From a virus: a DNA stretch of 23,307 nt. This document shows, piece by piece, positions 15,786-23,307 of the stretch (the stretch's first letter is position 1; each line of letters starts with the position of its first letter). Location: IMG/VR virus record IMGVR_UViG_3300044546_000342, positions 1 to 23,307 of that record; one strand, written 5' to 3'. A model generated the notes under the pieces. The model worked only from the letters and a program-made list of their open reading frames with translations. It was not told where the DNA came from and did no database searches. The position numbers and the translations under genes were made by a program.

Positions 15786-18571
15786 TGAAAAAGACTCCTA
15801 GTATTATTGACACTTATTATAAATCTTTAGGTACAAAGATTTTTAGAGATACAACTGCTTTACCTTTTGCAGATGGTGGGCCCCTAAACGATAGAAATAT
15901 TCACGGAGACTTATTACCAAGTGTTTATGCTTCAGCATTAGGAAGGTACTACGGCAATGGAGGACAAATGAAACCTGATTACTCTTTACCAGAAGATAGC
16001 TTTCAACAAGGAGGTAGAGGATTAAAAAATAGTGTCTATGCATCAAGCATGGGACAATACCCTGCTCCTTATGCTATGGGAGGAGCAATGAATCAGTATC
16101 CTGATGGAGGTAGTATATATACTTATGCTAAACGTCCAGGTTCTTATTATCAAAAAGATAGTGAAGGCAATTGGCTTATTAGTAATAAAGGAACAGGCGG
16201 TCAATACGTACCTGTAGAAGATCCAAGTGGGCAACGTACTGCTGCACTAAATAAAGGAGCAGTAGTAACCATGGCAAATCCTACTGCAAGTAAATATGAT
16301 AATGTTACGCCTTCTTATGGTAAGTCACCAATGATACAAAGTGTAGCAGGAAGAACAGAAGCAGAAAGACAACCTGTACAAGATGCTATTGCTGGCCAAC
16401 AGTTTGCTCAAAACATGGAACAAGATTATGCCGCTGCTACTAAAGACCAATTACCTCAACATGAACAACCTGTTGATATGATGGATTATGCATGGCAAGC
16501 TGGTGCATTAGCTCCTAGTATACTTCCAGCAGCAATTAAAGGTGCAGGAATGTTAGGCGCAAAAGCAATGCCATATATTACAGAAGCACTAGGAACATCG
16601 ATACCAGGTATGTCTGCGGTACCAGGGGCTACTGTAGGTAATGCATTAGGAGCATATAGTATTGTACAAGGAGGGAAAAAATTATCAAAAGTACCTGAAC
16701 AAATACAGCAAGGAGAATACGCAGATGCTTTAGAAAATACTTTAACAGGTGCTTTCGATGTAGGAACTGCTGGAGTTGTATCCCCTTTATATAAAGGCGC
16801 TAAAGCAACAGTTAATGAATTTGGTAAATTACTTGGAACCGAAGAAGGTTTACTATCAAATACTTATAAATTAAATCCTTGGGCAACTAAGTTAAATACA
16901 TATAATAGAGTAGTAGGAGACGATGCTATTGCTGATTTACAAAATTCTGGTTTAGTTAGATCAGGAGATCTTGGAGGAGTTAGTACAAATTTAGGAAAAA
17001 GGACAACGCCTTACCCGTCATTTGGTAAAGGAAATCCCAGACAAGCATATATTGATCAAACAATGCAGCAAGATAAAACTCCCTTTATAATATCAACAAA
17101 TAGGAGCATGAAAGCTTCTAATTTAGGAAGACATGGAAAAGGCTCAACTATGTTTCCAATAGATGAAACAGGAGCATACATGACTTCATTTCCTGCAGAT
17201 GAAGTAAAGGTTTTTCAAAATAAACCTAATTGGTTAAATGGTTATCAAGAAGTTCCAGTAAAAATGAATAATAATATAGAAACAGGATTTTTTAATGGTT
17301 TATCAAATCCTGAGATCCCACAAATAAATCCAAGAACAGGTTTAATGCAAATAAATAATACTACGTTATTAAGCACACCGTTGCCTGTAAAAATTAAAGA
17401 AGTAGATATTCCTAATTTTAAAAGTGCAGAGGGATTACCTGAAGACCAAGTTCCTTACTTATTACCACAATCTGAAGTAATGATAAGAAAACCTTGGTTG
17501 TACCAAGGTAAAGATGATATGATTATGGAAAGTTTTAAATCAAATAATAAGATTGCTGAACGTCCTTATGAAATTCCTGCTAGTCATAATACTCAAGAAG
17601 ATATTATGGCAAGAGCTTTAAGTAAACCATTACCTACTAGAGTATCTAAAGCAAGTTTAGAACCTAAAGTGTATTATGATTTAGATGGTAATATTATTGA
17701 TAAACCTTACGCATTTGGTGGACAACTTAATTACCAGTATCCAAACGGAGGTGTATTAGAAACTGCTAGTGATCTAGTTCCTACAACGCCTGTACCAGAA
17801 GGACCAGTAATACCAGGAGAACAAGATATTAGAGATTTTTACACTAATTGGTATTCTAAACGTACTTTACCATTTGATGAAATAGGCAATAAGCAATATG
17901 AAAAAACAATGAAGTCTATACTTCCTGCTTATAATCCAGAGTCTACATTGCTAAACGAAATAAACGCAAATAAAGTACCTTATGAAATAGTACCGACTTT
18001 AGATGGCGGAAGTGCTCAAGGAGCTATAGTATATAATAAAAAAGGATTGCCAGAAAAAATACAATTAAGTGAATCAATAATGAATAACCCTAGAGAACTT
18101 AATGCTACTATGATGCATGAGGGGCGTACTAGAATTATGGCTCCTTATGCTGATGAGGTATATTCAGCAGAGCAAAAGATTATTGGGCCTAGTATTAAAA
18201 GTTTTGATGAAATAGGAAAAGACATAAAAGATTCCGAAGAGCGAGACGCTGCTGGAGATTATTATGATTATTTAACTAGTCCTCAAGAAGATAATATTCA
18301 ATCAATGTTATTTGAGATACGTCAACAGAAAAATTTGCAACCTAATCAAACTATCACTGATGAAGATATTGAAAATTGGAGACTAGAAGGAGAAAAGAGC
18401 GGAGAGTTAGATAGAAACAGCCCTAATTTTAATGGTGCTTTATATAATCTATTTAAAGTATCTAAAGACAATAGTTCAATGAAAAACTTATTTAACTATA
18501 TTGCTTCTGATAATACTCCTAAGTCAAACAATATGAATATGTTTCCTACTTACGGAGGTAATTTTGTTTAA
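15785..18571 (+). CDS. Large FADGG-motif protein, probable ejected cargo with zincin-like segment
   Basis: A 928-residue protein with several distinct parts. Residues 1-110 carry five [FY]-x-x-G-G-type motifs (FADGGPLN from F28, YGNGGQM, FQQGGRG, YAMGGAM, YPDGGS). Next comes PGSYYQKDSEGNWLISNKG, which I recall from crAss-like cargo proteins. Residues about 230-360 form Ala/Gly-rich amphipathic or hydrophobic helices (GALAPSILPAAIKGAGMLGA). Two more motifs follow at Y642 and Y652. Residues 770-880 resemble a zincin segment: MMHEGRTRIMA at H778-E779, then DYYDYLTSPQE (E835), but with Thr782 where HExxH needs His. Its place next to the muzzle gene and before another FADGG protein suggests an internal virion protein delivered at infection. 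The ATG overlaps the muzzle stop. Enzymatic activity is doubtful. Confidence 0.7.
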   Translation: MKKTPSIIDTYYKSLGTKIFRDTTALPFADGGPLNDRNIHGDLLPSVYASALGRYYGNGGQMKPDYSLPEDSFQQGGRGLKNSVYASSMGQYPAPYAMGGAMNQYPDGGSIYTYAKRPGSYYQKDSEGNWLISNKGTGGQYVPVEDPSGQRTAALNKGAVVTMANPTASKYDNVTPSYGKSPMIQSVAGRTEAERQPVQDAIAGQQFAQNMEQDYAAATKDQLPQHEQPVDMMDYAWQAGALAPSILPAAIKGAGMLGAKAMPYITEALGTSIPGMSAVPGATVGNALGAYSIVQGGKKLSKVPEQIQQGEYADALENTLTGAFDVGTAGVVSPLYKGAKATVNEFGKLLGTEEGLLSNTYKLNPWATKLNTYNRVVGDDAIADLQNSGLVRSGDLGGVSTNLGKRTTPYPSFGKGNPRQAYIDQTMQQDKTPFIISTNRSMKASNLGRHGKGSTMFPIDETGAYMTSFPADEVKVFQNKPNWLNGYQEVPVKMNNNIETGFFNGLSNPEIPQINPRTGLMQINNTTLLSTPLPVKIKEVDIPNFKSAEGLPEDQVPYLLPQSEVMIRKPWLYQGKDDMIMESFKSNNKIAERPYEIPASHNTQEDIMARALSKPLPTRVSKASLEPKVYYDLDGNIIDKPYAFGGQLNYQYPNGGVLETASDLVPTTPVPEGPVIPGEQDIRDFYTNWYSKRTLPFDEIGNKQYEKTMKSILPAYNPESTLLNEINANKVPYEIVPTLDGGSAQGAIVYNKKGLPEKIQLSESIMNNPRELNATMMHEGRTRIMAPYADEVYSAEQKIIGPSIKSFDEIGKDIKDSEERDAAGDYYDYLTSPQEDNIQSMLFEIRQQKNLQPNQTITDEDIENWRLEGEKSGELDRNSPNFNGALYNLFKVSKDNSSMKNLFNYIASDNTPKSNNMNMFPTYGGNFV

Positions 18572-18622
18572 GCTTACAAAAACTCAATAAAAATTATTAC
18601 TTTTAAACTCTAAATTAGTACC
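18572..18622 (+). other. 51-base intergenic gap with weak promoter-like site
   Basis: The longest gap in the window. It is AT-rich with no clear hairpin or T-run, so no terminator is called. TAAATTAG at 18611-18618 is one base off the Bacteroidota -7 consensus TAnnTTTG and lies 4 bases before the ATG, the same geometry as the sites at 8787 and 9109. Confidence 0.3.
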
Positions 18623-21600
18623 ATGTCTAAAAAAGATTTAATTAAACGTGCTGACGGATCATATAGTCAAAGAGGATTATGGGATAATATTCGTGCTAAC
18701 GCAGGTTCTGGAAAGAAACCTAGTAAAGAAATGTTAGCACAAGAGAAAAAAATTAATAATGAAATGGCTAACGGCGGCCAGATGAGTACCTTTAAAGCTT
18801 CTAATATACAAACTTACGCTGAAGGCGGAGAAATGGAAGCTGCTTCAGGAGGACCAGGACACCCTTTTAAAAAATGGATAGAAAGAACAAATCCTACAGC
18901 AAATCTATATGCTAGCCCTTATTATACTAATTCATTAGTAGGTAATAGAATTCCAGGATATCGTGCAGGATTTAGTACAGCAACAGGAGCAGGACAATAT
19001 GCAAAACCTGTAGGAGGTTTTGGAGGATTATATGTAGGACAACAGTATGATCCACATACTCCTAGTAATACTTTTTTAAGTCCAACTTCTCAATTAGATC
19101 ATTTAAATTTTGGTAAACTAAATGCTGCTGGAAATCCCGAAGGACCTAACATAATGTTTGGAGGAAATATAGGATGGCAAGGTAAAGCTGTTAAAGGAGG
19201 AGACGGACCTGCAGGTATTTTTCCTAGCGCTATGCCAAGATTAGAAGCATTGGCAGAATACGCACCTTCTACAGGTATAGGTTTTGGAGCTAAAGTAGGT
19301 AGTGTATTTCCTATACAAAAAGGAAATTATCGTCAAGGACAGGTTAAAGGAGGAATACATAATGCTTCATTAATGCTAGAACCTTATACAGGAGGTACTT
19401 TTAATAGTACTAAAGGAAGTGGTTTTGGTTGGGGTTTAAAAGCTGACGCTGAATATCGTCCTAGATTTTTAGATAAATTAGGAATACCTGGCAATGGGTA
19501 TTTATCTGCTAATTTTGCATCTCCAATAGGAGCCCCTGATCAAGGTAATAATCTAAATCCAGACGGCACTCAAAGTAATGTATCTACTGGTAGTACATCT
19601 AATCCTGGAATAAAGTGGAGACCTAATTTTTCTATTGAGGGAGGGTACAGAATGCCCTTGCAAAAAATGGATGAAATTGATCTTCCAAAATTTAGCAGAA
19701 ATAATATGTCTGATTTAATTGAGCAGGCTGAAGAAAATGAAGAAAATAATCCATTAGAACAACAACCTTATATACCAAATGAGGAAGGTAATAGCGCAGC
19801 ATGGGGTAAACGTGGTGAAGTAAACGCTAGCCCTATTCATAAAAGATGGCAACCCGATGCTAATGATATTTTCATTCCACCTACACAAGGAGGAAATGAG
19901 ATAATACAATATCCTCCTCAAGAAGAGGAAGGAACAGAATCATTTGCAGTAGGAGGATCAATGGGAGGATGGCCGCCAGATAAAATGTTAAGAGGAGCTA
20001 GTTTGTACTCTAATGCTTTCCGTACTAATACTATAACAGGCGACTTAATGCCTACTGCTAATTTAGGATTTGAAAAATCTTTCGGTCCTAAAAAATCTAG
20101 ATGGACTATTGGAGGAGATGTAGGACTTCCTTATGGAAATCAGCAAATAGGAAATTTTGAACAAGGTTCTGATTTAGCTTCAAATTTTACAATAGATCCT
20201 GAAAATAATGTAGTACCTACAGCCATTGGATTATCGGATAATCCATTAGCTCTAGGATTTCATGCAAAATACGATGGCATAACTAATTCTAATAAGGGCA
20301 AAGGTTATGTAGAATTAGCAGCAGATTACAATAATAAAACTGGATTAGGAGTAGGTGCTATAGGAGGTTTAAAATTTGGTTCAAATCCTAGAAGACGTAA
20401 TGATGCTTTACGCCCAGGAACAGCAGCAGGTAGTATTACTCCTTATGGAGGAGTAGGTTTTGGTAATAAAAATAATACAGGATTTATTTACGGAGTACAA
20501 GCTGAAGGAGAATGGAAGCCAAAGTTTTTAAAAAAAACTCCTTTAAGTCTTTACGGAAAAGCTCAATTTCAAGGAGCAGCAGGAGAAGGTAAATCCGCAA
20601 ATGAATCATCAGGGACACAATCTTGGGCTAATAATACCTCTACACAAATAAACCCTGTCAATACTGATACGATGACATTTAGACCTTCTGCAAGTGTAGA
20701 AGCAGGTGTTAGAGTACCTTTAAAGGATCTCCAACAAAAAATGCGAGGAATTGATATTGGAAAATTAAATCTTCCCCCACTTGACAGAGAACCTAGAGAA
20801 GGAGGAGACTTTGAAGAAACAGAAGAGCATGAATATATCCCTAATGAAGAGGGTAATAGTGCTGCATGGGGAGAGCGTCAACCAGTAAATGCAAGTCCTA
20901 TACACAAACAATGGCAGCCAGATGCTAATGATATTTATCTACCACCAGCAGGACCTACTCCTGGAATGTCACCAATGACTTACGACCCTTCTATAGGTGA
21001 ATTTGAAAATAATACTGAAGAAATGAACAACTATTCTAAAGGTGGACAAGTCCACATTAATTTCGCAAACGGAGGAAGCTTTAATAATAAAGGTTTCCGA
21101 TCTTTACCCCCACAAGTACAAGCTAAGATTCGATCTAACAGCTTTGCTGATGGAGGACAGTTGACAGAGTTTAATGAAGGAGGTACTCACGAAGAAAGTC
21201 CTTTAGGAGGTATTCCACAAGGAATGGCGCCTGATGGTAAAATGAATTTAGTAGAGGAAGGTGAGACTAAATTAAACACTGCCGACTACATCTTTTCTGA
21301 TCAAATTAAAATTGATAAAGAGACTGCAACTTTGTTTGGTTTATCTAAAGGTGACGTAGGCAAAACATTTGCTGATGTTTCTAAGAAAGTTAATCGTCCT
21401 AATTCACGTAGAGATAATGATACTATTGAACAAGTAGCTATTCAACGTGACTTAGAAAGTCTAATGCAAGCTCAAGAAAAACAAAAAGAGATGCAGAAAG
21501 ATAAAGACATCGCAGAGTTTGCTTCTAAGTATCCAGAGTTAGCACAAAATATGCCTGTACCTGGACAAGAACAACAAATGGCTCAACCACAAATGGGTCA

Positions 21601-23307
21601 AGCTCCTATGATGGATCCTAATGCAATGCAACAAGGTATGATGCAGGAGCAAATGAATCCGCCAGCTGGAATGCCTCAACAAGAAATTGATCCTGCGATG
21701 ATGGCACAAATGCAACAAATGGGTCAAATGCCTATGTCTTACGGAGGCTCTTTATTTAATTGCGGAGGTAAGATGTACAATAACGGAGGTTATATGTACG
21801 ATGCAGGAGGACATATGTATGCTGTAGGAGGTAATGTAATGCGCGGTATTGGTGCAGGTGCTTACGGTGTAGGAGAAGGATTACTTGACACACTTACTTT
21901 CGGACTTACTGATACTCTTACCGATAAAGGTTTTGATAAATTAGCAGGTATGGGAGGAAGATCTGAATCAGAAGTTGAGAAAGACAAAATGATTCGTGGT
22001 TTTGGTAATGTAGGAGGTGCAGTATTAGGTGCAGGTCTTACAGGTGGTGCAGCTACATCTTCTGCAGTTAACGAAGGTATAGAAGGATTAACTTCTGGTG
22101 TTACTAATATTAAAGGTACAGGAGAACAGTTTGATAAAATTGCTGGAGGTATTGGCCAAGGTGCATCAACAATTGCAGGCTTTATGGGCCCTCAAGGAGC
22201 AACACAAGCAGCAGGAGTATTTAAAGGTAACGAAGCAGTTAATAAATTAATGACTGCAAAACAAAATCCTTTTATTAACCAAGCAACTAATTTTGCGGCT
22301 AATGCATTTGCTAATGGAGGTCGTATGAATTACTCAATGTACCAACCTCTTGATCACATTACTCAATACGGAGGCCCACTTAATATGCCTACTAATGATA
22401 ATCCATATGCAAACTTTTTAGCAATGGGTGGAGGTATGGAAGGAGAAGATCCTATTAATCCTACTTTAGCATTTAATCTTAATGGAATAGTTGCTAACTA
22501 TACTTTAGAACAAGCTATTAATGATCCATTAGTATTAGAAGCTTTTGGAGCATCTGCTGATGAAAAAGGACAATTTAGTCCTGAAGATGTAGAAGCTGCT
22601 AAATTAGCTATTGAACAAAAATTTATAGAAGAGTCCCCTGCTAATAGAAAAGCCGCATTTTTAGCGCAACAAGAATACGACGCTGCTTTAAGTGAAGATG
22701 CTGCTGGATCAAGTATGGATAGACTTCCAGGAGAAACTGACGCAGCTTATCAACAAAGAGTAAATCCTATGCAAGCTATGAGTGCTCAGCAAGGCGCTAA
22801 ACCAGGTGTTGGAGAAATTAAACAAACTCCTTTAGAAGGTGCTATGATGGCATTACCTGCTGCTTATAATATAGGAAGAGGTATCTTTGGAAAACCTAAC
22901 TTATTAAACTATGAAGACTACGCTCAAAAAGCTAATATTGATCCATATACAATGAATATTGATCCACAGTTAGCTGAGGTTCGTAGAGCATACGCAGGAG
23001 CTAATCAAGCAATTAAAAATGCATCGCCAGGTAGCGGAGCTTATTTAACTAACATGGCAAATGTTGCAGCAAGTAAACAAGAAGCTACTAATGCTTTATA
23101 TACTAAAAAAGAAATGTTTGATAAAGATGCTGCATATAAAGCAGATTTAGCAAACAGAGATATTGATAAAAGTAATCTTGATCTTGAGATGAAATTACAA
23201 ACTTACAACGATGCTGCTAAAGCTGCTAAAGCTAAATCTTTACAAGAAGGTTTAGGTCAGTTAGCAGACATTGCTAAGAATGAGCAAGGAATATCTTTAC
23301 AGGAAGC
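18623..23307 (+). CDS. Giant FADGG-motif cargo protein, 3'-truncated by window
   Basis: The ATG at 18623 opens a frame with no stop to the window edge (at least 1561 residues). In order: GG motifs (MANGGQM, YAEGGEM, residues 48-71); a Gly/aromatic beta-rich module (about 94-420) and its diverged copy (about 460-775), each ending in YIPNEEGNSAAWG...WQPDANDI; a motif cluster (residues 804-856, ending FNEGGTHEESPLGGIPQG); NLVEEGETK...DYIFSD and a charged helix (about 925-975); a Met/Gln-rich linker (977-1038); five heptapeptides (1040-1073); glycine-zipper hydrophobic helices (about 1075-1220); and a helical Ala/Gln-rich end containing DPQLAEVRRAY. The THEE..GGIPQG and AEVRRAY blocks recall the largest crAss-like virion cargo proteins. 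Likely packaged and ejected; no enzymatic domain is recognised. Codon use matches its neighbours. Confidence 0.8.
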   Translation, partial: MSKKDLIKRADGSYSQRGLWDNIRANAGSGKKPSKEMLAQEKKINNEMANGGQMSTFKASNIQTYAEGGEMEAASGGPGHPFKKWIERTNPTANLYASPYYTNSLVGNRIPGYRAGFSTATGAGQYAKPVGGFGGLYVGQQYDPHTPSNTFLSPTSQLDHLNFGKLNAAGNPEGPNIMFGGNIGWQGKAVKGGDGPAGIFPSAMPRLEALAEYAPSTGIGFGAKVGSVFPIQKGNYRQGQVKGGIHNASLMLEPYTGGTFNSTKGSGFGWGLKADAEYRPRFLDKLGIPGNGYLSANFASPIGAPDQGNNLNPDGTQSNVSTGSTSNPGIKWRPNFSIEGGYRMPLQKMDEIDLPKFSRNNMSDLIEQAEENEENNPLEQQPYIPNEEGNSAAWGKRGEVNASPIHKRWQPDANDIFIPPTQGGNEIIQYPPQEEEGTESFAVGGSMGGWPPDKMLRGASLYSNAFRTNTITGDLMPTANLGFEKSFGPKKSRWTIGGDVGLPYGNQQIGNFEQGSDLASNFTIDPENNVVPTAIGLSDNPLALGFHAKYDGITNSNKGKGYVELAADYNNKTGLGVGAIGGLKFGSNPRRRNDALRPGTAAGSITPYGGVGFGNKNNTGFIYGVQAEGEWKPKFLKKTPLSLYGKAQFQGAAGEGKSANESSGTQSWANNTSTQINPVNTDTMTFRPSASVEAGVRVPLKDLQQKMRGIDIGKLNLPPLDREPREGGDFEETEEHEYIPNEEGNSAAWGERQPVNASPIHKQWQPDANDIYLPPAGPTPGMSPMTYDPSIGEFENNTEEMNNYSKGGQVHINFANGGSFNNKGFRSLPPQVQAKIRSNSFADGGQLTEFNEGGTHEESPLGGIPQGMAPDGKMNLVEEGETKLNTADYIFSDQIKIDKETATLFGLSKGDVGKTFADVSKKVNRPNSRRDNDTIEQVAIQRDLESLMQAQEKQKEMQKDKDIAEFASKYPELAQNMPVPGQEQQMAQPQMGQAPMMDPNAMQQGMMQEQMNPPAGMPQQEIDPAMMAQMQQMGQMPMSYGGSLFNCGGKMYNNGGYMYDAGGHMYAVGGNVMRGIGAGAYGVGEGLLDTLTFGLTDTLTDKGFDKLAGMGGRSESEVEKDKMIRGFGNVGGAVLGAGLTGGAATSSAVNEGIEGLTSGVTNIKGTGEQFDKIAGGIGQGASTIAGFMGPQGATQAAGVFKGNEAVNKLMTAKQNPFINQATNFAANAFANGGRMNYSMYQPLDHITQYGGPLNMPTNDNPYANFLAMGGGMEGEDPINPTLAFNLNGIVANYTLEQAINDPLVLEAFGASADEKGQFSPEDVEAAKLAIEQKFIEESPANRKAAFLAQQEYDAALSEDAAGSSMDRLPGETDAAYQQRVNPMQAMSAQQGAKPGVGEIKQTPLEGAMMALPAAYNIGRGIFGKPNLLNYEDYAQKANIDPYTMNIDPQLAEVRRAYAGANQAIKNASPGSGAYLTNMANVAASKQEATNALYTKKEMFDKDAAYKADLANRDIDKSNLDLEMKLQTYNDAAKAAKAKSLQEGLGQLADIAKNEQGISLQE
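18899..19882 (+). repeat. Intragenic beta-rich module, copy 1
   Basis: Encodes about residues 93-420 of the giant cargo protein. It begins ANLYASPYYTN and ends with the 38-residue signature starting YIPNEEGNSAAWG at residue 383. Inside are alternating Gly/aromatic/hydrophobic strands (GGFGGLYVGQQYD, GWGLKADAEYRPRFLDKL, NFSIEGGYRMPL). Copy 2 begins about 366 residues later; the end signatures are 355 residues apart and 32 of 38 residues identical by hand count. Confidence 0.75.
20000..20947 (+). repeat. Intragenic beta-rich module, copy 2
   Basis: Encodes about residues 460-775. It begins SLYSNAFRTN and ends with YIPNEEGNSAAWG at residue 738. Internal strands parallel copy 1 (YGVQAEGEWKPKFLKKTPL, ASVEAGVRVPL). 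In the 13-residue core of the end signature, 7 codons differ from copy 1 at synonymous positions while the amino acids are unchanged, pointing to an old duplication under protein-level constraint. Confidence 0.75.
21740..21841 (+). repeat. Tandem heptapeptide repeats xGGx[LM][FY]x
   Basis: Five consecutive 21-base units encode YGGSLFN, CGGKMYN, NGGYMYD, AGGHMYA and VGGNVM (the last incomplete), residues 1040-1073 of the giant cargo protein. The GG pair, the hydrophobic residue two positions after it and the following aromatic are kept. Confidence 0.85.

Noticed and set aside
18572-18622. tRNA or small RNA in the longest gap
   Set aside because: Only 51 AT-rich bases, too short for a tRNA and without visible stem structure.
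21539-21727. Minus-strand His/Leu-rich 62-residue frame
   Set aside because: It is the antisense of the Met/Gln-rich linker (CAA/CAT repeats produce Leu/His/Arg runs), so its odd composition is an artefact.
1-23307. Alternative genetic code (TAG or TGA read as an amino acid) in this window
   Set aside because: All large genes are full length under the standard code, including frames of 928, 1438 and over 1561 codons, so recoding is not needed here. TAG avoidance is kept only as a finding.

Overview
The window is about 23.3 kb of a tailed-phage genome that reads as the late (virion and lysis) region of a crAss-like phage (Crassvirales) infecting a Bacteroidota host. Every real gene is on the + strand, genes are packed with 1-14 base overlaps (ATGA, TAATG and ATGGATGA junctions) or very short gaps, the DNA is AT-rich, and Shine-Dalgarno sequences are weak or absent, as is usual in Bacteroidota. 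The crAss-like assignment rests on memory of family sequences, not on a search. The strongest markers are the IHF-fold protein (9828-10367), the ring/tail proteins around it (9122-11459), the 1438-residue P22 gp10-like stabilization or 'muzzle' protein (11469-15785), and two very large proteins rich in FADGG-type motifs (15785 to the right edge). The tail-fibre modules at the left resemble those common in Flavobacteriia prophages and phages, so a flavobacterial host outside the gut is plausible but unproven.

Layout. (1) 1-6478: tail fibre and host-recognition genes: the 3' part of a fibre with a WGAQ-type module and a lectin-like C-terminal domain, a small tail-associated protein, a BppU-like Ig protein, a 659-residue modular fibre, a 732-residue protein with about 17 BspA-type leucine-rich repeats, and three small unidentified proteins. 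(2) 6408-7900: a complete lysis cassette: a unimolecular spanin (lipobox at one end, membrane segment at the other) whose start lies inside the previous gene, a holin, and a TIGR02594/NlpC-like endolysin. A calcineurin-type metallophosphoesterase (7900-8778) is translationally coupled to the endolysin. (3) 8799-9097: two microproteins of 52 and 46 residues, the second very basic. (4) 9122-11459: neck/tail ring proteins, including the IHF-fold protein with a GTG start. (5) 11469-15785: the giant tail 'muzzle' protein. (6) 15785-23307: a 928-residue protein and an open-ended protein of at least 1561 residues, both probably packaged and ejected 'cargo' proteins.

How it works together: regions 1, 4 and 5 would build the short tail and its receptor-binding apparatus, region 2 releases progeny, and region 6 encodes proteins predicted to be loaded into the particle and delivered into the cell at infection.

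The most intriguing signals are in region 6. A short [FY]-x-x-G-G-x-[LM] peptide recurs about 21 times across two adjacent proteins and condenses into five tandem heptapeptides. A roughly 355-residue Gly/aromatic module that looks beta-barrel-like is duplicated inside the last protein. A zincin-like segment carries HEGRT where HExxH is expected. No tRNA, rRNA, CRISPR array, transposon, integrase or reverse transcriptase is visible. No stretch over 300 bases lacks a gene; the longest gap is 51 bases (18572-18622).
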